DNA from: an uncultured Bacteroidales bacterium
Lineage (GTDB): Bacteria; Bacteroidota; Bacteroidia; Bacteroidales; UBA932
DNA: 64,000 nucleotides
Assembly: GCA_934717185.1 (NCBI GenBank)
Contig: CAKUYQ010000014.1
Coordinates: forward strand, 1-64,000
Reading direction: 5' to 3'
Below, in pieces: positions 27,665-37,368 of this stretch (the first letter of the stretch is position 1; the number at the start of each line of letters is the position of its first letter). The position numbers and the translations under genes are program-made. A model generated the notes under the pieces. The model was not told the DNA's origin. It saw nothing but the letters and a program-made list of their open reading frames with translations, and did no database searches.

Positions 27665-29488
27665 TTACAGCTTTACAATAACACCTCCGCCAATGCTTAT
27701 TCCCTTTTGGTAATACTGCTGAAAGAAACTTGGGCGTTGTCCAAGAAGATTATCTATCTCTGCATAGACAGACAGCATGTCGTTTATTACATATCTTCCT
27801 GTGATACCAATATTTACAAAACCTTTTAAGTATGTGTTATTATTGTACAGATATTCTGTCCTTGTTGTGGTTACCCCCCCACGCTCATTTTCTGTTATAG
27901 TTTTGTATCCTTTTGCAAAATTCGTTAATGCACGGTTTCTTCCATATATGTTCAAGCCAATAAATATTTTCTGCATATAGTTGTATTCACCATAGAACTT
28001 TGCCTCAAAAGGTGCATAATTGTAAGGCTTGTAACCGTTATACCTGTTGTACTGCATCTTAAGATTCCCGGTAAAGTCTTTTGTAGAGACACCTATTGCA
28101 GCCTTAAAGAATATCTTCTCTGTATTGCTGTAGAGGATATCAAATGCAGCAGGGTTATCAAATGATGTAATGAATTGCGGCAGCCCCTTCTCCTTTGCAT
28201 AGCCAGTACTTAGATCATAATCTATTATGCCTTTTATGTTTCCTGTCATACCGCCTGTAACTCTAACGGGAACAGAACTTATCATACAGTCTGCAAATGG
28301 AGAGAGCCACGGATTCTGTTCCAATAACGAACTGTAGTTGTTAAGAATGTTGCCACCATCTGCAATTGCGTATACTGTAAGCACATTGTTAATAAGTTGG
28401 TATTGTGCCTTTGCCATACCAATGATCATTGTATGGTGCTTCCCTGCAGCTCCGTCTGTATATTTAAGACTTACTGTTCCTCCAAGTGACAGCTGCCAAT
28501 TGCCATTTTTCAAATTATATGTTGGAGTTGCATCTACCAACCCATAGTTGTGTGTTTCATCTAATACAGAAGTATTGGCATTTTTCAGAGATAGTTTTAC
28601 TAAAAACTTTGAGTATTTGCCAACCGTAGGACCAACCTCTGCCTCAGCTGCAATATAATGAGATTTAAGCTTTTCAAATGAATTGTCTCCTAAATAGTTA
28701 TAATCTACATTCGCTTTGTAGTTGAATCCCCTTACCTCTTTGCGTGCTTCCAAAGAATTGATATTGAAATTGGCTGCCAACTTATTAAAGTTGTGGGAGT
28801 TCACATCTGAATAGCTTCCTTTGTATCCCTCCGCTTCCAAATAGACATTTTTGCCGTAAAACGAGTTGTATCCGTTGGTATATGCAAGTGAAGCTCCAAG
28901 TCTGCCTGTATTCCAATAATGGCCTAAAACCACACCTGCTTCTGTCCTTGAATCGTGAGCACCAACCTTTTGGGAAAGTTTTTCCGTGAAGTATTTTCCA
29001 TTGGCATTGTCATTTGTCTTATATTCGGTCCCATAATTTACTCCTTGGAGAGGTGCATCTCCCCAAAATGATTTGTGAGAGGCATAAATCATAAGATTAG
29101 ATGATGACAAGATTTTGCTGCCAGACTTGATTCCCCCTAATTTGGGTGAATAGGCTACGAAAATATCCGGTGACAGTGGAAACGCAACTCCGCCCCTCGC
29201 ATACAGTGTATAATTGTGCGGATTATCGGGCCTTTGAATTTTGGCAGATGCAGTTGGTGCAAACTCATACAGATCCTTATATGACTTGTCAAAGACCATA
29301 TAATTGAAGTTAAGAGAGAAATTACTTAGGCTGTCGTTAAAATCTGTGCTGAGTTTGGATTTATGTATAACAGGCAGCCTGTTTTCGTAATCTCTCTTTA
29401 CCTCAACATTTGGGTTAATGTTTTGTGCATATATGTTGCTTCCTGCAAACGCTGTAAGCAATCCAATTATATTTATAATCTTTCTCAT
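27665..29488 (-). CDS. TonB-receptor-like outer-membrane beta-barrel protein
   Basis: 607 residues with a signal peptide (IINIIGLLTAFAGSNIYAQN) and then alternating aromatic and hydrophobic strands typical of an outer-membrane barrel (LNFNYMVFDKSYKDL, GASLAYTNGYNSFYGK, FKAAIGVSTKDFTGNLKMQYNRYNG), ending with ISIGGGVIVKL as barrels do. No plug domain or TonB box is visible, so it is a barrel-only protein. It follows a large TPR protein by 8 bases. This TPR-barrel pair recurs in Bacteroidales and is thought to act in envelope biogenesis, but its function is not established. Confidence 0.7.
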   Translation of the reverse strand: MRKIINIIGLLTAFAGSNIYAQNINPNVEVKRDYENRLPVIHKSKLSTDFNDSLSNFSLNFNYMVFDKSYKDLYEFAPTASAKIQRPDNPHNYTLYARGGVAFPLSPDIFVAYSPKLGGIKSGSKILSSSNLMIYASHKSFWGDAPLQGVNYGTEYKTNDNANGKYFTEKLSQKVGAHDSRTEAGVVLGHYWNTGRLGASLAYTNGYNSFYGKNVYLEAEGYKGSYSDVNSHNFNKLAANFNINSLEARKEVRGFNYKANVDYNYLGDNSFEKLKSHYIAAEAEVGPTVGKYSKFLVKLSLKNANTSVLDETHNYGLVDATPTYNLKNGNWQLSLGGTVSLKYTDGAAGKHHTMIIGMAKAQYQLINNVLTVYAIADGGNILNNYSSLLEQNPWLSPFADCMISSVPVRVTGGMTGNIKGIIDYDLSTGYAKEKGLPQFITSFDNPAAFDILYSNTEKIFFKAAIGVSTKDFTGNLKMQYNRYNGYKPYNYAPFEAKFYGEYNYMQKIFIGLNIYGRNRALTNFAKGYKTITENERGGVTTTRTEYLYNNNTYLKGFVNIGITGRYVINDMLSVYAEIDNLLGQRPSFFQQYYQKGISIGGGVIVKL

Positions 29489-29496
29489 TTTTCCAA

Positions 29497-32400
29497 CTAT
29501 TTATTACTTTCTAATTTTTTGAAACGTACATCAAGCTGCTGAAGTACATCGTCATCTTTCCCATTTGGGGTGTAATTGTCTTTAATGGATTTGTATGTGG
29601 CTTCAGCTTGTCCAAGGTTATTTTGGTCATAATACGAATCGCCCAATATTATAAAACTCTTTGCCAACCAATATGTCTGCAGCGAGCCGGAGTCTGAAAA
29701 TTTGAATACAAGATTCTCTACCTTTTCAAACTCACCTCCATCATATGCAGACTTTATAAGCAGGTAGTTAGCCTCTGCTCCAACAGCTGTTTTAGGCTTT
29801 TTTGCAATAGATGCCAATTGTTGCTCTCCGCGTTTGGTGTCTCCGGTAAGCATATAACATTTGGCAAGAATAAGCTGTGCTTCATCTTTTACTGTCTGTG
29901 CCGCTTTCGGAAATTCTTTTGTAACAGCCTGCGAGTTCTTTATAGCAAGATCATAGTTCTTTAACTTGAATGCGGCGTTCATTATTCCTGTTGCCGCCAA
30001 CAGCTTGTTGTTGTCTAATTTTGCTATCTGCTGCAGTGTTTCATAGCCCATGAGCGCTTGTTCGAATTTCTGCAATCTGTATGAAAGTTCTGAATAGTTG
30101 AGTGTTGCAAGCTCCGAGAATGCCCCTTCTCCCTCCTCCATAACTCTTCTGTATGCTGTTATTGCATCCTCAGGTTTGTCCTGCTTCCTGTAACATTCTC
30201 CAAGATAGAAATTTGCATTTGCAATATATTTGCTCTGCGGGTATTTCTCTATAAAATCGTTTAACAGTGTAGAGGCTTTTGCGTAGTTGCTGTTAAGGTA
30301 TGTCTGCTCTGCTGCATTGTATATGATTGTCTCTCTTTCGCTTGCACTTTTGTGGCTTGACAAGCCTATCTCATCTATGTAGTCTATAAACTCCTGTGGC
30401 CTGTTAAGAGACTGATAGATGCTCTCCATTCCTGCGAGTGCGCTCTCCGCCTCCTCGGACGACGGTGATTTTTCAACAATCTCCTTGTAGTAGGAGAGGG
30501 CTTTGTCGGGAAGCTGAAGATTGGAATAGATCATTCCCAACTCAAGCATAGATTTATAGTGATATGTGCTGTCTCCCGATTCTTGCAGCAACCTGTTAAA
30601 GACAGTTACGGCCTCCTCATCCTTAACGGATTGTACAAGTGTGCGGCCAAGTTCGTATAGCGATTGCGAGAAGTATGCGGAGCCTGAGTATTTGTTGTCT
30701 GTGATCTCCCTTAGCAGCGCAATCTTTTTGTCTTGTTTTGCAACCAATCCGTAGCATATAGCTGCCTGATATGGTGCATAAAGGTCTTTATAGCTGTTGA
30801 TTACTCCGGCTTTTTCGTAAATCTCCGCGGCTTTGGTGTACTCTTTTGTCATAAACCGGCAGTCGCCTATGCGAGACATAGCCTCAACCGCAAGTGGATC
30901 ATCGTCGGGAACTACATATAAAAATTGGTTGAAATCTCTCTCTGCCTCCTGATATTTGCCAAGTTTGAAATTGATGTAGCCGGAGTTGAAGAAAGAGATG
31001 GAGTACTCTCCGCTCTCTTTAAACTGAGGGTTGGCCCTAAGTGTGTTAAGCTGCGCCGATGCCTCGGCGTATTTGCCTGTCCTGTAAAGACATTCAGCTA
31101 ACCAGAACTCGGCCAAATTGGCTAAGTCTTCGTTGTTTCCTTTGTCTGTTGCAGTAAGGAAAAACGGAATTGCTGCATTGTAGCCGCTGTTGTCTACCAA
31201 TTGTATACCTCTTAAAAAGGAGGCTTTCTGTATGTTGTTGATGATATTCTGATCCTTGTTAGATACTCTGTCCAAAGCTGTTAATGCGTCTGCATAGTTT
31301 CTTTCAAGAAGGAATGCTGTTGCAATATAGTTATATATCTCATCTGCCTTTGCCTGCGTATAGGTAAAGGTTTTAAGGTACTTGTACAGAGGCTCGACTG
31401 CTCTGTTTATATCAAAGCACAATTTGGCATAGTTGAAGTAGGCATCCTCTTTAATTGAACGGTCGCTGTCCATCTGTGATGCTTTGTAAAATGCGTCTTT
31501 TGCAGCATATTTGTTCTTTAGCTGTATATAGCTGTTGCCGGAAAAATAGTATGCGCTCTGTACTAATGAGTCCAAATGGTTACGGTTCTTTGAATAGCCG
31601 GAATATGCGGCGTTCTCTGTTACCTTCTCAAAACTCTCTACCGCCTCTTTGTACATCTTTTGCTGATAAGACATTATGCCTGAGTAGAAATTGTCGGATG
31701 AGGTAAGTTTTACGCCGCTGTCTGAGTATAACTTAAAGTATTGTTGGGCTTTGTTTGTATTACTCTCCTGATAATAAGCCTCGGACAGCATCCTCGCAAC
31801 CTTCGGTCTGTACTCATCAGATACGCTGTTGTACAGCCTTTCACCCTTTTGTGTTACATATTCGTAGTCTCCAAGCATAAACTTGCACTCAAAAATATGG
31901 TACCCTGCAAGCATCTCAAACCTTTGGTCCGCTGTTGATGCGCTAAGATACGGAATGGCCTCTTTAAAATTTTGCTCGGAATAGAGAATGTAGCCAAGGT
32001 AATATTGAGATGCCGTAAGGTATTTTCTGCTCTTTACGGTACCCTTGAGGCTCTCTATAAGTGCCTTGAATTCAGATGCGCTCTGCCTCTGCTCTCCAAC
32101 TCTCATAAGACAGTAGGCATGTCTGAATCTATAGTCCGGAGTCTCTTCTCGCGAGATGTTGTTAACCTTGTTAAGATAGGTGAGCGATTTTGCATAATTG
32201 CTGTTATCAAAAAGAGATATGGCGTATTGTAGGTAGATTTTGTCCAACATAGAGGAAACAGGGTGCTCTTTAGCGTATTTGGCTATTGTCTCATCTATGC
32301 CGGCCGTTTGAGTATGTATTTTGCAAAGGACTATGTATCCCTCTATCTGGCTTGCAGACAAAGAGGTTGAACCGCTGGTACTTAGTTTTTCAAATTCGGC

Positions 32401-32586
32401 TAAAGCCATGGAGTAAATTCTGTTGTTGTACAGTTGGAGCGCCTCCTTTTCACGCGAATTACTGCTGTAATTATAACTGTAATTTGCCTTACAGTCTGGC
32501 TTATAAAGACCGGAGGCATTAAGCGCAACTCCTGTTGATAAAGATATCAGCAGAGCCATAGATATAGTACTCTTTTTGTAATTCAT
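29497..32586 (-). CDS. large exported TPR-repeat protein
   Basis: 1029 residues, with a signal peptide (SMALLISLSTGVALNASG) and more than 15 tetratricopeptide-like repeats over the whole length, for example YFNYAKLCFDINRAVEPLYKYL, AEFWLAECLYRTGKYAEASAQL and YKSMLELGMIYSNLQLPDKALSYYKEI. It is probably periplasmic or attached to the outer membrane through its partner barrel, encoded 8 bases downstream. TPR superhelices serve as protein-protein scaffolds. The N-terminal 50 residues are Tyr/Asn/Ser-rich. A promoter is visible at 32635-32642. Confidence 0.8.
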   Translation of the reverse strand: MNYKKSTISMALLISLSTGVALNASGLYKPDCKANYSYNYSSNSREKEALQLYNNRIYSMALAEFEKLSTSGSTSLSASQIEGYIVLCKIHTQTAGIDETIAKYAKEHPVSSMLDKIYLQYAISLFDNSNYAKSLTYLNKVNNISREETPDYRFRHAYCLMRVGEQRQSASEFKALIESLKGTVKSRKYLTASQYYLGYILYSEQNFKEAIPYLSASTADQRFEMLAGYHIFECKFMLGDYEYVTQKGERLYNSVSDEYRPKVARMLSEAYYQESNTNKAQQYFKLYSDSGVKLTSSDNFYSGIMSYQQKMYKEAVESFEKVTENAAYSGYSKNRNHLDSLVQSAYYFSGNSYIQLKNKYAAKDAFYKASQMDSDRSIKEDAYFNYAKLCFDINRAVEPLYKYLKTFTYTQAKADEIYNYIATAFLLERNYADALTALDRVSNKDQNIINNIQKASFLRGIQLVDNSGYNAAIPFFLTATDKGNNEDLANLAEFWLAECLYRTGKYAEASAQLNTLRANPQFKESGEYSISFFNSGYINFKLGKYQEAERDFNQFLYVVPDDDPLAVEAMSRIGDCRFMTKEYTKAAEIYEKAGVINSYKDLYAPYQAAICYGLVAKQDKKIALLREITDNKYSGSAYFSQSLYELGRTLVQSVKDEEAVTVFNRLLQESGDSTYHYKSMLELGMIYSNLQLPDKALSYYKEIVEKSPSSEEAESALAGMESIYQSLNRPQEFIDYIDEIGLSSHKSASERETIIYNAAEQTYLNSNYAKASTLLNDFIEKYPQSKYIANANFYLGECYRKQDKPEDAITAYRRVMEEGEGAFSELATLNYSELSYRLQKFEQALMGYETLQQIAKLDNNKLLAATGIMNAAFKLKNYDLAIKNSQAVTKEFPKAAQTVKDEAQLILAKCYMLTGDTKRGEQQLASIAKKPKTAVGAEANYLLIKSAYDGGEFEKVENLVFKFSDSGSLQTYWLAKSFIILGDSYYDQNNLGQAEATYKSIKDNYTPNGKDDDVLQQLDVRFKKLESNK

Positions 32587-32634
32587 TTGAATGAAATATA
32601 TTGTTAAACAACTTTAAAAGCAATTTCTGTATGG

Positions 32635-32642
32635 CAAAAATA
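32635..32642 (-). promoter_or_regulatory. -7 box (TATTTTTG) of the TPR/barrel operon
   Basis: CAAAAATA on the plus strand reads TATTTTTG on the minus strand, 49 bases before the TPR gene start. Confidence 0.5.
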
Positions 32643-32661
32643 TAAATTGCAACGTAAAAAT

Positions 32662-33924
32662 ATGAAACTGAACATGAAAATCTTTGAAATTAATTCGTCC
32701 AATTATAAATTTGCAAGAAATAATTCATTCAAAATAATGCCAAACTTTGATATTTACGGCAAACAAATAGAGGATTGTGAGGATTTTAACATGAATGACA
32801 CCTCTTTGCCCATTAATGAAGACAGTAAGGATGATTTTAATCTTCTTCCCGACAATAATCGGGAGGCGTTTGATGATGTACCGTACGATGAAATTAATAT
32901 AGAATCTCATGAGGAGTTTAATGGGGAGGAGTCTTATGGCGAATTTAATGACGGTTTTCATGATGGGGAGAGTGCGGAGCCGTTTGTTGAGGAGATTAAT
33001 GATACTGTTACAGATGAAGTGGCTGTTGATAGGATAATTACAGATGATAAGCCTGGGAATTACGAATCTGCTTTAAAGAGTGGTGTTGTGGATGATAAGG
33101 TTGCAGATGGTAAATCTGTTGGTGTAGAGTGCGATACTGTTGGTGTGGAGGCTGTAAAGGAGGAGTGTGTAAAAGATAATGGGAAAGAGGACGGAACTGA
33201 GAATATTGATGAAAATGCCGTGAAACAGAATGATATTGTTGAAAAAGCAGGGGAGAATTTGATAAGATTAAGCGGCGTTGATATATTCAATGGCGGAAAC
33301 CTTATACTTTCCAATGTGCATTTTGAAGTTGACAGAGGTGAGTTTGTATATATCATTGGTAAGGTTGGAAGCGGTAAAAGTTCTGTAATAAAATCACTTA
33401 TCTGCGAATTGCCAATAGAGGGGGGAAAAGCGGAGGTATGCGGTTACAATCTGCACAAGATTAAGAATAAAGAGATTCCGTATCTAAGGCGCGAGGTAGG
33501 TGTTGTGTTTCAAGACTTTCAGTTGCTGATGGATCGTTCTGTAAATGATAACTTGGAGTTTGTCCTTAGTGCAACAGGCTGGAAGAGGGAGAGTGAAAGG
33601 ATTGAGAGGGTAAATGAGGTTTTGGAGATGGTAGGTCTGCAGACAAAAGCGCACAAGATGCCGCACCAGCTCTCCGGAGGAGAACAGCAGCGTATTGCAA
33701 TTGCAAGGGCGCTACTCAATAATCCAAAACTTATTTTGGCAGATGAGCCAACCGGCAATTTGGATAAGGAGACCGCCCACGGTATAATGGAGCTGTTAAT
33801 GAAGATTCACAGAGAGGAAAAACCTGCAATAGTAATGGTAACCCATAATACAGAGCTGTGCAGGGATTTTCCCGGGCGTATAATGTTGTGCAAGGATAAC
33901 TCTCTTGTGGAATACAAAGGATGA
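32662..33924 (+). CDS. ftsE: FtsE-like ABC transporter ATPase with acidic extension
   Basis: About 420 residues. The last 220 form a complete ABC ATPase of the FtsE type: Walker [11 protein letters not shown]-loop VVFQDFQLL, signature [15 protein letters not shown], Walker [13 protein letters not shown] and the switch His in VMVTHNTE. FtsE works with FtsX to regulate cell-wall hydrolases at division. The first 200 residues are an acidic, repetitive, probably disordered stretch (Asp/Glu/Asn/Val-rich), which FtsE normally lacks. The start is uncertain: ATGs at 32662, 32674 and 32734 are possible, and the ATPase alone would begin near [12 protein letters not shown]. No ftsX is adjacent. nth begins 13 bases after the stop. 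Confidence 0.8.
   Translation: MKLNMKIFEINSSNYKFARNNSFKIMPNFDIYGKQIEDCEDFNMNDTSLPINEDSKDDFNLLPDNNREAFDDVPYDEINIESHEEFNGEESYGEFNDGFHDGESAEPFVEEINDTVTDEVAVDRIITDDKPGNYESALKSGVVDDKVADGKSVGVECDTVGVEAVKEECVKDNGKEDGTENIDENAVKQNDIVEKAGENLIRLSGVDIFNGGNLILSNVHFEVDRGEFVYIIGKVGSGKSSVIKSLICELPIEGGKAEVCGYNLHKIKNKEIPYLRREVGVVFQDFQLLMDRSVNDNLEFVLSATGWKRESERIERVNEVLEMVGLQTKAHKMPHQLSGGEQQRIAIARALLNNPKLILADEPTGNLDKETAHGIMELLMKIHREEKPAIVMVTHNTELCRDFPGRIMLCKDNSLVEYKG
32670..32702 (+). repeat. 33-base repeat, copy 1
   Basis: Identical to 60055-60087 on the same strand. In both places it holds an ATG followed by codons for MKIFEINSS. Here it lies at the very start of the FtsE-like frame. Confidence 0.8.
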
Positions 33925-33937
33925 TATAGCTTATATT

Positions 33938-34567
33938 ATGACAGAGGAAGAGAGACGAAAAAAAATATTCGATTGGTTTAAGGCAAATATGCCAAACGCA
34001 AAATCTGAGTTGCAGTTCGATTCACCGTTCCAGCTTATTATTGCAGTAATACTGTCTGCCCAATGTACGGACAAACGGGTTAATATGTACACTCCAGCTA
34101 TCTTTAAGAGATTTCCAACTCCACAATCTTTGGCAGACGCCTCTGTTGAGGAGATATTCAGTTATATTTCATCTATATCTTTTCCAAACAATAAGGCAAA
34201 GCATCTTAAAGGGTTGGGGGAGATGCTTGTCTCAAGGTTCAATTCTATTGTCCCGTCTACTGTTGATGAGCTTGAACAGCTGCCGGGTGTTGGCCGCAAA
34301 ACTGCAAATGTGGTTGCCTCCGTTGTTTATGGTGCACCTGTCATAGCTGTTGACACACATGTCTTTAGAGTCGCTCACAGGTTGGGACTGTCCAACGGTT
34401 CAACCCCTTTTGCCGTTGAGGAGGATCTTACTGCAATGATTCCCGAATGTGACAGAGCAGATGCCCACCACTGGCTAATTCTCCACGGCAGATATATCTG
34501 TACCGCACGAAAGCCCAAATGCACCGAGTGCGGCGTTGCCGAGTGGTGTAAAAAGGAAAACAGATAA
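33938..34567 (+). CDS. nth: endonuclease III
   Basis: About 209 residues from the ATG at 33938 (MTEEERRKKIFDWF); the longer frame from 33905 overlaps ftsE and is not needed. Signatures are the helix-hairpin-helix LEQLPGVGRKTANVV, the catalytic Lys within it (VGRK), the catalytic Asp in AVDTHVFRV, and the C-terminal [4Fe-4S] ligands in CTARKPKCTECGVAEWC (C-x6-C-x2-C-x5-C). It removes oxidised pyrimidines in base excision repair. It lies just downstream of ftsE; its stop is followed immediately by an orphan toxin tip frame. Confidence 0.95.
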   Translation: MTEEERRKKIFDWFKANMPNAKSELQFDSPFQLIIAVILSAQCTDKRVNMYTPAIFKRFPTPQSLADASVEEIFSYISSISFPNNKAKHLKGLGEMLVSRFNSIVPSTVDELEQLPGVGRKTANVVASVVYGAPVIAVDTHVFRVAHRLGLSNGSTPFAVEEDLTAMIPECDRADAHHWLILHGRYICTARKPKCTECGVAEWCKKENR

Positions 34568-34998
34568 CTATTAAAGAATACAAAGGTACACCTAAGAGTG
34601 ATTTTACATATTTGTATAGTCCAACAAGTAATACTATATGGCACAGAGCACTTGCAGTAGAGGTAGACAAAGTTGGACATGAATTGGCACACTTATGGTA
34701 CAAACATACATATCCTAATATAAGTTTAAATAATAATTTGAATTCTGAGCTTATATCAACGCTTGCAGAATTGGTCTATTCAATAGATACTTATAACGGA
34801 AAATACTACTTGATGTCGCGCTTTGAAACTGGTGATATTGAGAATAAAATTAAACCTTTTTGGGATAATCCGAATTCCGAAAATTTGGATAAATATTTAG
34901 AAGTATTTAAAGATAAGCGACCGGAATATAATAATTTTGTATTTGATAGGGGTTCATTTTTAGGACAGGTAGAGAATTTTAAAAATTTGTTCAGATAA
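34552..34998 (+). pseudogene. orphan toxin-tip fragment with HExxH motif
   Basis: An open frame that begins inside the end of nth with no ATG. It encodes ITIKEYKGTPKSDFTYLYSP and, further on, VDKVGHELAHLWYKHTYP, then a Glu-containing helix (SELISTLAELVYS). HELAH plus a downstream Glu resembles a zincin metallopeptidase site. The only candidate start is a TTG at 34612, so it is probably a displaced C-terminal tip of an RHS-like or other polymorphic toxin, silent unless recombined. A possible immunity gene starts 10-20 bases after its stop. Confidence 0.5.
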
Positions 34999-35011
34999 TA
35001 ATTTAATATTG

Positions 35012-35644
35012 ATGGGTATGAAAAAATTATTGTTTTTTCTAATTGCAACTGTATGTGCTAATGTGTTAATGTCACAGGAGTTACAAGACTATTATTGTAA
35101 CGAAACAGTGTCGGGGAATAAATATATGTATACTGTAAAGAAAGACAGAAGTGGTAAAGAATTTACTCTCAAAAATGTAAATAATGTAGAGTATGTTGCA
35201 ATAAATGGTCAACAGCGTCATATCACTACAGAGTTTGTCAGTCTTTTAAAGTTGAACGACCCTAATGTGGTAATAGAGGCAATAGAGGCTGTATTCAGCA
35301 AAGAGGAGATATTGGAGATGGCTAAGGCTTGTATTGAATTTAAAAGGAAGAACTATAATGGCAACTCTAAGTATTCATATTTCTATGGTTTTTGCCCTGA
35401 TGTAGACAAGGATGGCAAGATAGTTAATTTGAGAATTGAGTTTTATGGTAGTAATACAATGAAGAATGTCCCTCCACAAAAGATAGAGCAGCTGGAGGAT
35501 TATATAAAAGAGCATGCTGTTTATACCGTAAAGGATAAGGAAAGAGTGGCGCGTTTGCAGATTATAGGGGCACAACCTATAGAGGTTGATGTAAACAATA
35601 CGGATTATAGCTTTGAACTTATGTACGATACAAAGAAATACTAA
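35012..35644 (+). CDS. exported protein, candidate immunity protein
   Basis: About 210 residues from the ATG at 35012 (or 35018). Signal peptide KKLLFFLIATVCANVLMSQE, then a soluble domain including EAVFSKEEILEMAKACIEFKRKN and FCPDVDKDGKIVNLRIEF. It may belong to a DUF5043-like Bacteroidales family, but I am not sure. Its position directly after an orphan toxin tip, on the same strand, suggests an immunity role. It is followed by a strong terminator. Confidence 0.45.
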   Translation: MGMKKLLFFLIATVCANVLMSQELQDYYCNETVSGNKYMYTVKKDRSGKEFTLKNVNNVEYVAINGQQRHITTEFVSLLKLNDPNVVIEAIEAVFSKEEILEMAKACIEFKRKNYNGNSKYSYFYGFCPDVDKDGKIVNLRIEFYGSNTMKNVPPQKIEQLEDYIKEHAVYTVKDKERVARLQIIGAQPIEVDVNNTDYSFELMYDTKKY

Positions 35645-35707
35645 GTGCAAAGCTACCTGTAAGATGGCAATTGAATGGCTTGTCGGGAAGTGAAGGATGA
35701 TTAATCA

Positions 35708-35739
35708 AAGGCTGCAGTGAATAAGCTGCGGCCTTTTTT
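35708..35739 (+). terminator. terminator after the tip/immunity cassette
   Basis: AAAGGCTGCAG / CTGCGGCCTTT stem followed by T run. Confidence 0.8.
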
Positions 35740-35758
35740 GCGTGCGTAGTGGCAGCTG

Positions 35759-36235
35759 TTAGAAGAATACAGCTGAAATGGCTATGTATATGAGATAGAT
35801 GGAGATGGCTAATTTTAACAGCGTACTTGCCAAAAATCCTATAAATGAGCCTAACCCTGAGATAAGTGCCTTGCCAAAATCTTTTCCGCCAATAAGTTCC
35901 CCTATAACAGCTCCCAAGAAAGGGCCTAATATTATGCCAAAAGGCAGAAAGAACATCCCTATTATTGTTCCGGCAAGACAGCCTCGGCTTCCCCATCTGC
36001 TACCACCCATCATCTTGCTGCCAAAAGAGGGAACAATATAATCCAAAACCTGTACAACAGCTACAACAACCAACAGAACAAGAAGGTAAGTTATGGAAAA
36101 CGGCTCTTTATCTGTAAAATGGAGCAGCAGTATTCCAACGTATGAGAGCGGTGGCCCCGGAATAACCGGAACGAAACAGCCTACAAAACCTGCTAACAGA
36201 CAGATGGCAGATAATATGTACAATACTATATCCAT
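35759..36235 (-). CDS. DUF456 family membrane protein
   Basis: 158 residues with four to five membrane segments (LYILSAICLLAGFVGCFVPVIPGPPLSYVGILLLHF at the start, glycine-rich PFGIILGPFLGAVIGELIGGKDFGKALISGLGSFIGFLAS near the end). The early PVIPGPPL and late glycine-zipper repeats are characteristic of DUF456, a family of unknown function widespread in bacteria. It converges with the cassette terminator and diverges from xerD. Confidence 0.85.
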   Translation of the reverse strand: MDIVLYILSAICLLAGFVGCFVPVIPGPPLSYVGILLLHFTDKEPFSITYLLVLLVVVAVVQVLDYIVPSFGSKMMGGSRWGSRGCLAGTIIGMFFLPFGIILGPFLGAVIGELIGGKDFGKALISGLGSFIGFLASTLLKLAISIYLIYIAISAVFF

Positions 36236-36321
36236 AAAAACTTTGCTACATTTGCATCTAATAATAAGCTGTTGATATGTGGCTTATTGCCACGTTAAAA
36301 ATCAGACAGCTTTAGGTTTAA

Positions 36322-37347
36322 ATGCATATTATGGCTGCAAACATAAGTTGGAACGATATTCTCAAGGACTACTGTGCCTACCTCAAATTGGAATTATCTC
36401 TCAGTAACAATAGCGTGAACGCTTATAAATCAGATGTTTCCAACCTGTTAGCTTTTGTAGCCGGCGAGAGTGTCAAATCCGGCAGCACCAATGGCAAAGA
36501 TAATAATTTAACTTTACCTGTAAGTCATCCTGTGACAAAATCAGATATAGATTCTTTTTTTGCGCGTAGGATGGAGGAGGGGATGACCATTCGTTCACAG
36601 TCTCGTTATCTAAGCTCCTTTAGATCTTTCTTTGCGTTTATAAGTGAGAGATACGAAGATTTGGGAATTGGAAATCCGGTAACAGGTATGGAGACCCCTA
36701 AGCTCTCGCGCAAACTTCCAAATGTTTTGTCGGTGAAAGAGATAGAGGCAATTCTTGGCAGTTTTGATCTCTCCACGGCAGAGGGGGTGCGGAACAGGGC
36801 TATAGTTGAGATGCTCTATTCTTGCGGATTGAGGGTGAGCGAACTTGTAAATCTTAAGATGAACGACCTTTTCCTAAAGGACAATTATATTAGAGTCGTA
36901 GGCAAGGGAAACAAACAGAGATTAGTGCCAATAGGGGAGTATGCTGTAACTTCTGTTAAGAACTATCTACCTATACGTTGGGAAACTCTTGTTGATGCCG
37001 GTGAGAGGCGTGGAAAGCACACAGATGAACGGGCCGTCATCAGCCGTATAGCCGCAGATTCAGACGAGACGCTTTTTCTTAACAGGCGTGGCGGCAAAAT
37101 ATCAAGGGAGATGATCTTTACAATTATAAAGAATGCAGCAAAATCTGTAGGAATTACCAAACAGATCTCGCCGCACACATTCAGACACTCCTTTGCCACT
37201 CATCTTGTTGAAAACGGCGCAGATCTGCGTGTAGTTCAAGAGATGTTAGGGCATGAGAGCATACTCACAACGGAAATCTATACCCATGTAAGCCGGGAAG
37301 TCTGGATGAAAGATATCCTCTCCAAACACCCTTTGGCAGGGCATTAG
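36322..37347 (+). CDS. xerD: tyrosine recombinase XerD
   Basis: 341 residues (or 338 from the ATG at 36331). The N-terminal SAM-like core-binding domain is followed by the catalytic domain with Arg in YSCGLRVSELVNL, the Lys region VVGKGNKQRLVPI, HTFRHSFATHLVENGADLRVVQEMLGHESI, and the nucleophile Tyr in TTEIYTHVSREVW. XerD acts with XerC and FtsK to resolve chromosome dimers at dif. It is slightly longer than usual because of two insertions (near residue 50 and near residue 230). The chromosomal context and XerD-like catalytic region argue against an island integrase. Confidence 0.85.
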   Translation: MHIMAANISWNDILKDYCAYLKLELSLSNNSVNAYKSDVSNLLAFVAGESVKSGSTNGKDNNLTLPVSHPVTKSDIDSFFARRMEEGMTIRSQSRYLSSFRSFFAFISERYEDLGIGNPVTGMETPKLSRKLPNVLSVKEIEAILGSFDLSTAEGVRNRAIVEMLYSCGLRVSELVNLKMNDLFLKDNYIRVVGKGNKQRLVPIGEYAVTSVKNYLPIRWETLVDAGERRGKHTDERAVISRIAADSDETLFLNRRGGKISREMIFTIIKNAAKSVGITKQISPHTFRHSFATHLVENGADLRVVQEMLGHESILTTEIYTHVSREVWMKDILSKHPLAGH

Positions 37348-37368
37348 GAGATAAGTGTATTGTGACTT

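Noticed and set aside
36322..37347. Tyrosine recombinase as integrase of the 47-60 kb island
   Set aside because: Sequence and length fit chromosomal XerD, it lies 10 kb away among core genes, and no attachment site adjoins it.
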